64,000 nucleotides of DNA from RH-AL1 sp964247745 (GTDB lineage Bacteria; Pseudomonadota; Alphaproteobacteria; Rhizobiales; Beijerinckiaceae). The stretch covers positions 25,723 through 89,722 of the forward strand of contig CAXTVT010000004.1 of the NCBI GenBank assembly GCA_964247745.1, in the 5' to 3' direction. Below the pieces are notes generated by a model. The model did no database searches and was not told the origin of the DNA. It saw nothing but the letters and a program-made list of their open reading frames with translations. This document shows, in pieces, positions 58,841 to 64,000 of the stretch; positions within the stretch are counted from its first letter, which is position 1; each line of letters begins with the position of its first letter. Made by a program: the position numbers and the translations under genes.

Positions 58841-60379
58841 ATGACCCAAGGCATAGACGTGGTCGATCTCGCGATCGAGATGAGCATCGCCGACGCGCAG
58901 GCCGCGTTTGCGCGCGGCATGTCCGCGGAGACGCTGACACGGGCCTTCCTAGACCGTATCGCCGCCCTCAACGCACGCTACACCGCCATCATCACGATGA
59001 ACGACGCGGCGCTCGACGAGGCGCGCGGGATCGATCGCCGTCGCGCGGCCGGCAATCCGCTCGGCGTGCTCGCCGGCATAACGATCGTGGTGAAGGACAC
59101 CATGGACATGGCCGGTCTGCCGAGCACCGGCGGCTGGCATTTTCTGTCGGCGCGGGCCGGCGGGACCGACCTGATCCCGGCAATTGATTCCCCCGTCGTC
59201 GCCCGGATGCGTGCTGCCGGCGCCGTCATCCTCGGCAAGACCAACGTCCCCGTCCTGAGCGCAACCGGAAGCCACGCCAGCGACAGCTGGGCCGGCCCGA
59301 CGCGCAATGTCGTCATGCCCGATCGCAAGCCGGGCGGCAGCACCGCGGGCACGGCGGCGGCGGTGGCGGCGAGCCTCTGCGTGTTCGGCCTCGCCGAAGA
59401 GACCGGCGGGTCCATCCAGAACCCGGCCTCGGCCCAGGACCTCGTCGGGCTGAAGCCGACCTTCGCCCTCGTCCCGAACACCGGCGTCATGCCGCTCGCT
59501 GGCAGCACGCGCGACGTCGTCGGGCCGATCGCGCGATGCGTCCACGACGCGGCGCTGGCGCTCGATGCCCTGGCGGGTTTCACCGCCGCCGATCCCAAGA
59601 CGGTCGCGGCGATCGGCAAGGTGCCCCCCGGCGGTTACGCGAGCCGGCTCTCGACGGGAGCGCTGAGGGGGAAGCGCATTGGTCTCTACGGGCCGGGCTG
59701 GCGCGCCATGCCGCTCTCGGCCGAGGCCGAGCGCCTCTACGAGCGCGCGCAGGCCGAATTGCGCGATGCGGGGGCCGAGCTTGTCGAAGATCCCTTCGCA
59801 GGCTCCGGCTTCGCGGCCTTGGGCCGCCCCGCGCCGGGCCTCGAATCCTTCGATGCGCGCGGCATGGAATCCCTTCCCCACGACTTGGAGCATTATCTTC
59901 GACGCATGGGGCCGAAGGCTTGGTTGCGATCCTACGAGAGCTTCGCCGAGGCCACCGCGCCGGAAGACCCGTTCGCGCCCGGAGGCGTGCTGTCCTACAT
60001 GGCGGCGCTCGACGGCTTCGAGGCGTGCCGTCGCGATCCCCTGACGCCCCCCGACCTGTCCGGTTTCCTCGCGCTGCGCGAGCGATACCTCGCCCTGTTC
60101 GCCGACGTCATGGCGCGGCATCGGCTCGACGCCCTCGTCTATCCGCAGATGCGCGAGGAGTTGCCGCCGCTGCACGGGCCTGGCTCCCTGCGAGAGACCG
60201 CGGTTTGCGAGATCAACATCGCCGGATTGCCCGGCGTCACGGTGCCTGCCGGCACTTACGCCTCGGGGTCACCGTTCGGCCTGCTGTTCATCGGCGGCGA
60301 GTGGCGCGAAGCGGATCTCCTGTCGTTCGCCTTCGCCTACGAGCAGGCGACGCGACATCGCAAGGCGCCAGTCCTGTGA
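58841..60379 (+). CDS. Amidase signature-family enzyme
   Basis: A 512-aa Ser-cisSer-Lys amidase. The catalytic lysine is in GITIVVKDTMDMAGLPSTGG, the cis-Ser region in KPGGSTAGTAAAVAASLC, and the nucleophile serine in EETGGSIQNPASAQDLVGLK. The family hydrolyses amides to acid and ammonia. ATG 58841 gives the usual start. It sits between the two binding-protein genes, so it probably acts on the imported amide. The absence of a signal peptide places it in the cytoplasm. Confidence 0.9.
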   Translation: MTQGIDVVDLAIEMSIADAQAAFARGMSAETLTRAFLDRIAALNARYTAIITMNDAALDEARGIDRRRAAGNPLGVLAGITIVVKDTMDMAGLPSTGGWHFLSARAGGTDLIPAIDSPVVARMRAAGAVILGKTNVPVLSATGSHASDSWAGPTRNVVMPDRKPGGSTAGTAAAVAASLCVFGLAEETGGSIQNPASAQDLVGLKPTFALVPNTGVMPLAGSTRDVVGPIARCVHDAALALDALAGFTAADPKTVAAIGKVPPGGYASRLSTGALRGKRIGLYGPGWRAMPLSAEAERLYERAQAELRDAGAELVEDPFAGSGFAALGRPAPGLESFDARGMESLPHDLEHYLRRMGPKAWLRSYESFAEATAPEDPFAPGGVLSYMAALDGFEACRRDPLTPPDLSGFLALRERYLALFADVMARHRLDALVYPQMREELPPLHGPGSLRETAVCEINIAGLPGVTVPAGTYASGSPFGLLFIGGEWREADLLSFAFAYEQATRHRKAPVL

Positions 60380-60401
60380 GCCGTCCAGCCGCGCGCTCCG
60401 C

Positions 60402-60419
60402 CTACGCGATCCTACGTAT
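60402..60419. promoter_or_regulatory. Second copy of the 18-bp motif, upstream of the second binding-protein gene
   Basis: CTACGCGATCCTACGTAT matches 15 of 18 bases of the dyad at 57408-57425, including an unbroken TCCTACGTAT. It lies 42 bases before the GTG at 60462, so a separate promoter for the second copy is likely. Confidence 0.55.
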
Positions 60420-60461
60420 GTCGCGCATCCGCCAAGTCCGCCATGCTCGCTCGATGGAGGC

Positions 60462-61751
60462 GTGCCGACGAGCGTGCCAGGGGGCGGCCAGACCGTGGAA
60501 TTCGACCCGAAGCGCATGATGATCGGCCTCGATCGGCGCAGGGCGTTGCTGGGTGGCCTTGCCGCGACCTCGGCGCTGGTACTCGGCGGCGGACGCCGGG
60601 CATCGGCGGCCCCGGCGGCTGCGGCGAATACGACGGGCCTGGCCGTGACCGACGACAGCGTCACGGTGGGTATCCTGCATTCGATCACCGGGACGATGGC
60701 GATCTCCGAAACCGGCGCGGTGGAGGCGGAAAAGCTCGCCATCTCGCAGATCAACGCCGCGGGCGGCGTGCTGGGTCGAAAGATCAAGATCATCCAGGAG
60801 GACGGCGCCAGCGATTGGCCGACCTTCGCGGAGAAGGCGCGCAAGCTGCTCGTCAGCGACAAGTGCGCCAGCGTCTACGGCTGCTTCACGTCCGCCTCGC
60901 GCAAGGCCGTCCTGCCGGTCTTCGAGCAATACGATGGCCTGCTCTACTACCCCACCTTCTACGAAGGCCTCGAGCAGTCGAAGAACGTCATCTACACCGG
61001 CCAGGAGGCCACGCAGCAGACCCTGGCCGTGCTGAACTGGCTCGGCAGCGCCAAAAAGGCCAAGACGTTCTACTTCATCGGGTCGGACTACATCTGGCCG
61101 CGCACCTCCAACAAGATCGCCGGCAAGCACATCGCCAACGTGCTGAAGGGCAAGGTCGTCGGCGAGGACTACTTCCCGCTCGGCTCGACGCAATTCGGCT
61201 CGGTCATCAACAAAATCAAGCTGAAGAAGCCGGACGTCATCTTCTCGACCGTGGTCGGGGGATCGAACGTCTCGCTCTACAAGCAGCTGAAGTCGGCCGG
61301 CATCGACTTCGATAAGCAGCTCCTCGTGGGCCTGGCCGTGACGGAGGACGAGATCCACGGGATCGGCGGCGAGAACTACGCCGGTGCCTACAGCTGCATG
61401 AAGTACTTCCAATCGATCGACAATCCCGCGAACAAGGCCTTCGTCGCGGCCTACAAGGGGATGTGGGGACCGAACGCGGTCATCGGGGACCCACAGCAGG
61501 CCGCCTATCTCGCGCCGTTCCTGTGGAAGATGGCGGTCGAGAAGGCCGGCAGTTTCGATGTCGACAAGGTCGTCGCGGCCTCGCCCGGCATCGAGATGAA
61601 GAACGCGCCCGAAGGATACGTGAAGATCCACCCCAACCATCACCTGTGGTCGCGCTCTCGCGTCGCCCGGGCGAAGCCCGACGGGCAGTTCGACATCGTC
61701 TACACCTCCGATCTCATCGAGCCCAATCCGTTCCCCAAGGGTTATCAGTAG
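60462..61751 (+). CDS. Urea/short-chain-amide ABC transporter substrate-binding protein, copy 2
   Basis: A close paralog of the first copy (identical LAVTDDSVTVGILHS, SDWPTFAEKA and DFPLG-type segments, and both end NPFPKGYQ). The signal region is RRRALLGGLAATSALVLGGG with cleavage near ASAAPA. The start is uncertain: GTG 60462 (longest), GTG 60495 or ATG 60516; the GGAGG at 60456 is too close to 60462. This copy is followed by the permease genes, so it is the likely partner of the transporter. The paralogs may bind different substrates. Confidence 0.86.
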   Translation: MPTSVPGGGQTVEFDPKRMMIGLDRRRALLGGLAATSALVLGGGRRASAAPAAAANTTGLAVTDDSVTVGILHSITGTMAISETGAVEAEKLAISQINAAGGVLGRKIKIIQEDGASDWPTFAEKARKLLVSDKCASVYGCFTSASRKAVLPVFEQYDGLLYYPTFYEGLEQSKNVIYTGQEATQQTLAVLNWLGSAKKAKTFYFIGSDYIWPRTSNKIAGKHIANVLKGKVVGEDYFPLGSTQFGSVINKIKLKKPDVIFSTVVGGSNVSLYKQLKSAGIDFDKQLLVGLAVTEDEIHGIGGENYAGAYSCMKYFQSIDNPANKAFVAAYKGMWGPNAVIGDPQQAAYLAPFLWKMAVEKAGSFDVDKVVAASPGIEMKNAPEGYVKIHPNHHLWSRSRVARAKPDGQFDIVYTSDLIEPNPFPKGYQ

Positions 61752-61781
61752 ATCGTCCGTGATCAAACGAAGAGGCGTATC

Positions 61782-62708
61782 ATGCTAGGCGGATATTCGA
61801 TCGGCGATCTCGGCTCCATCTTCGTGATGCAGGGGTTCGCCGGCCTCATCCTCTTCTCGGTGTTCGTGCTGATGGCGTTGGGGCTCGCCATCATCTTCGG
61901 GCAGATGGGCGTCATCAACATGGCGCATGGGGAGTTCATGATCCTGGGCGCCTACGTGACCTATCTCACCTCGCAGCTGTTCCAGACCTATCTGCCGAGC
62001 CTCTTCTCGATCTACTTCTTCGTGGCCATCGTCTTCGCCTTCGTCGCTGCCGGCGCGCTCGGACTGTTGGTCGAGTGGACCCTGATCAGGCGGCTTTACC
62101 ACCGCCCGCTCGACACGCTGCTCGCCACCTGGGGGCTCAGCCTCATCCTGCAGCAGGTGTACCGCTCGGTCTTCGGCGCCCGCGAGGTCGGCGTCGAGCT
62201 TCCGCCCTGGATGCTCGGCTCCTGGCAGGCGACCGACTCGATCCAGATCCCCATCAACGGCATGATCATCATGGGTCTGACGATCCTCATCACCATCGGG
62301 GTCGGCTATCTGATGTACCGTTCGCGCTGGGGCCGCTCGGTGCGTGCGGTGGTGCAGAATCGGCCGATCGCCGGTGCCGTCGGCATCAACACCGAGCGCG
62401 TCGATCGCTACACCTTCGCGATCGGCTGCGGCATCGCCGGGATCGCGGGCGCGGCCTTCACCATGATCGGCTCGACCGGGCCGACGTCGGGTCAGCTGTA
62501 TATCGTCAACGCCTTCCTCATCGTGGTCTTCGGCGGCGCGCAGAGCCTCGTCGGCACCATCGCCTCGGCCTTCACGATCTCCCAGACGCAGTCGACGCTC
62601 GAGTTCTTCCTGTCGGGCTCGATGGCCGCGGTCATCACGCTGCTGCTCGTCGTCGGGCTGCTCATGCTGCGGCCCCAGGGGCTGTTCGTTCTCAAAGTCC
62701 GTCGCTGA
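61782..62708 (+). CDS. urtB: ABC transporter permease, UrtB/LivH-like
   Basis: A 308-aa inner-membrane permease with about eight helices. Key segments are GLAIIFGQMGVINMAHGEFM, LDTLLATWGLSLILQQVYRS, and RSVRAVVQNRPIAGAVGINT (the ATPase-coupling region). This is the LivH-like subunit of branched-chain-amino-acid/urea-type transporters. It starts 30 bases after the second binding-protein gene and is followed by urtC after ten bases, so the three belong to one transcript. Confidence 0.88.
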   Translation: MLGGYSIGDLGSIFVMQGFAGLILFSVFVLMALGLAIIFGQMGVINMAHGEFMILGAYVTYLTSQLFQTYLPSLFSIYFFVAIVFAFVAAGALGLLVEWTLIRRLYHRPLDTLLATWGLSLILQQVYRSVFGAREVGVELPPWMLGSWQATDSIQIPINGMIIMGLTILITIGVGYLMYRSRWGRSVRAVVQNRPIAGAVGINTERVDRYTFAIGCGIAGIAGAAFTMIGSTGPTSGQLYIVNAFLIVVFGGAQSLVGTIASAFTISQTQSTLEFFLSGSMAAVITLLLVVGLLMLRPQGLFVLKVRR

Positions 62709-62718
62709 GGAGGGCCGC

Positions 62719-63852
62719 ATGCCCAATGGTACAAGCTTCTTCGGACGAGCGGGCTGGCTCAACTTCGCCGTGCTGGCCTTCATCCTCGTGGTCGTCTTTC
62801 CGTCGCTTCTCGATCCGTTCCGGCTGAACCTCGTCGGCAAGTACCTGACCTACGCCTTCGTCGCGGTCGGCCTCGTCATCTGCTGGGGCTACGGCGGCAT
62901 CCTCAGCCTGGGCCAGGGCGTGTTCTTCGGCCTCGGCGGCTACGGCATGGCCATGTACCTGAAGCTCGAGGCGTCGAGCGTCGCCAACACCAAGATCCAG
63001 ACGACGCCCGGCATTCCCGATTTCATGGACTGGAACCAGATCACCGCGCTGCCCGCGATGTGGGTGCCGTTCCGGAGCTTTCCCCTGACGGTGATCCTCG
63101 CTCTCGCGGTGCCGACGCTGCTGGCCGCGGTGCTCAGCTGGGCGATGTTCAAGCGCCGCGTCGGCGGCGTCTATTTCGCCATCATCACCCAGGCCGTCGC
63201 CTCGATCCTGACGATCCTCATCATCGGTCAGCAGGGCTACACCGGCGGCGTCAACGGCATCACGGACCTCCGAACGCTGCACGGCTGGGATATCCGGACC
63301 GATCACGCCCATCAGATCCTCTACTTCGTCAACGTCGGGCTTCTGCTCGGCACGCTGCTCGTCGGTCAGTACATCACGCGATCCAAGCTCGGTCGCATCC
63401 TCGTTGCCATGCGCTCGAAGGTCGATCGCGTGCGCTTCTCCGGCTATTCGGTCGCCGGGTTCCAGGTCTTCGCCTTCTCCGTGGCCGCGCTGTTCGCGGC
63501 GATCGGCGGCGCCATGTTCACGCTGCAGGTCGGCTTCATGTCGCCGACCTTCGTCGGCATCACGCCGTCGATCGAGATGGTGATCTACGCGGCTGTCGGT
63601 GGGCGCTACTCGCTGTTCGGCGCGATCTACGGCACGTTGCTGGTGAATTTCGCGAAGACGAGTTTCTCGGAGAGCTTCCCGCAGCTCTGGCTTTTCGGCC
63701 TCGGCGCCCTGTTCATCGGCGTCGTGCTGCTGTTCCCCAACGGCCTCGCCGGCATCTACCGCAGCACGATCGAGGGACGCGTGAAGGCGCTGCTCGGCGC
63801 CCGGGCCGTCCGCGACGACCCGGCCGACGCCCTGCAGCAGCCGGCGGAGTAG
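62719..63852 (+). CDS. urtC: ABC transporter permease, UrtC/LivM-like
   Basis: A 377-aa permease with about ten helices. Signatures are AVGLVICWGYGGILSLGQGV (residues about 51-70), YFAIITQAVASILTILIIGQ and RILVAMRSKVDRVRFSGYSV, the coupling helix region. It pairs with UrtB to form the membrane channel. Its stop lies four bases before the ATPase gene start, consistent with a urtBCD-type operon. Confidence 0.88.
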   Translation: MPNGTSFFGRAGWLNFAVLAFILVVVFPSLLDPFRLNLVGKYLTYAFVAVGLVICWGYGGILSLGQGVFFGLGGYGMAMYLKLEASSVANTKIQTTPGIPDFMDWNQITALPAMWVPFRSFPLTVILALAVPTLLAAVLSWAMFKRRVGGVYFAIITQAVASILTILIIGQQGYTGGVNGITDLRTLHGWDIRTDHAHQILYFVNVGLLLGTLLVGQYITRSKLGRILVAMRSKVDRVRFSGYSVAGFQVFAFSVAALFAAIGGAMFTLQVGFMSPTFVGITPSIEMVIYAAVGGRYSLFGAIYGTLLVNFAKTSFSESFPQLWLFGLGALFIGVVLLFPNGLAGIYRSTIEGRVKALLGARAVRDDPADALQQPAE

Positions 63853-63856
63853 GCGC

Positions 63857-64000
63857 ATGACGATCGGCAGCAACACCGACTACCTGCTCGCCGTGGAGGC
63901 GCTGACCGTGTCGTTCGACGGCTTCAAGGCCGTCAACGACCTGTCCCTCTACGTCGACGAGAAGGACATCCGCGTCATCATCGGACCCAACGGCGCCGGC
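63857..64000 (+). CDS. urtD: ABC transporter ATPase, UrtD/LivG-like, 5' part only
   Basis: Only the first 48 codons are in the window, running off the right edge. They read LLAVEALTVSFDGFKAVNDL and then VIIGPNGAG, the start of the Walker A motif. The position after urtC and the sequence fit the first ATPase (UrtD/LivG) of the transporter. Confidence 0.85.
   Translation, partial: MTIGSNTDYLLAVEALTVSFDGFKAVNDLSLYVDEKDIRVIIGPNGAG

Overview
The window is a high-GC bacterial chromosome segment, most likely from an alphaproteobacterium of the Hyphomicrobiales (Rhizobiales). The evidence is the codon bias, the housekeeping set (truB, miaA, serB, slyX, a UbiK-like gene, a SCO protein), the EgtB/EgtD pair, the urea/amide ABC transporter style and a palindromic repeat of a type I associate with this order. 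The genus cannot be fixed from the sequence. One 100-base N gap (21313-21412) is present; its flanks show that it is an assembly artefact.

Layout. 1-8700: end of an S24-type repressor or peptidase, an ergothioneine pair (egtB-egtD), an L-lactate permease and several small or cupin-like genes. 8739-10309: a complete tRNA-Sec followed by selA, with no selB in the window, then an AT-richer exported-protein gene. 11187-18357: two tandem small membrane paralogs, truB, galM, a SCO protein, miaA and serB with overlapping divergent 5' ends, and a P1-family peptidase. 18427-25187: RMD1-family protein, HAD phosphatase, acyl-CoA ligase (split by the gap), MFS permease, slyX, a UbiK-like gene and an outer-membrane protein.

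25181-46543 is the most striking part: 19 genes in three tightly coupled transcription units. They encode two different inositol-phosphate synthases (divergent), a YcaO protein, a PIG-L/LmbE deacetylase, two GT4 and three CgeB-like glycosyltransferases, an MdoH-like GT2, two SAM methyltransferases, an HD protein, a Gfo/Idh/MocA oxidoreductase, a sugar-isomerase-like TIM barrel, a glycosidase-like protein with apparently permuted barrel order, a B12-binding radical SAM protein and two NDP-sugar epimerases. I infer synthesis of a modified inositol-containing glycoside. The synthase, GT4 and deacetylase resemble the first steps of mycothiol assembly, but the product is unknown. Two tRNA genes (Arg-ACG, Gly-GCC) follow.

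47551-64000: two small exported proteins; a three-gene operon (PLP enzyme, ATP-grasp, PLP decarboxylase) that matches no pathway I know; a two-component system whose kinase is fused to an NCS1-type permease with a cysteine-rich segment; then a urea/short-chain-amide ABC system (two substrate-binding paralogs flanking an amidase, two permeases and the start of an ATPase). An 18-bp motif is shared upstream of both binding-protein genes and may be the target of the neighbouring LuxR-type regulator.
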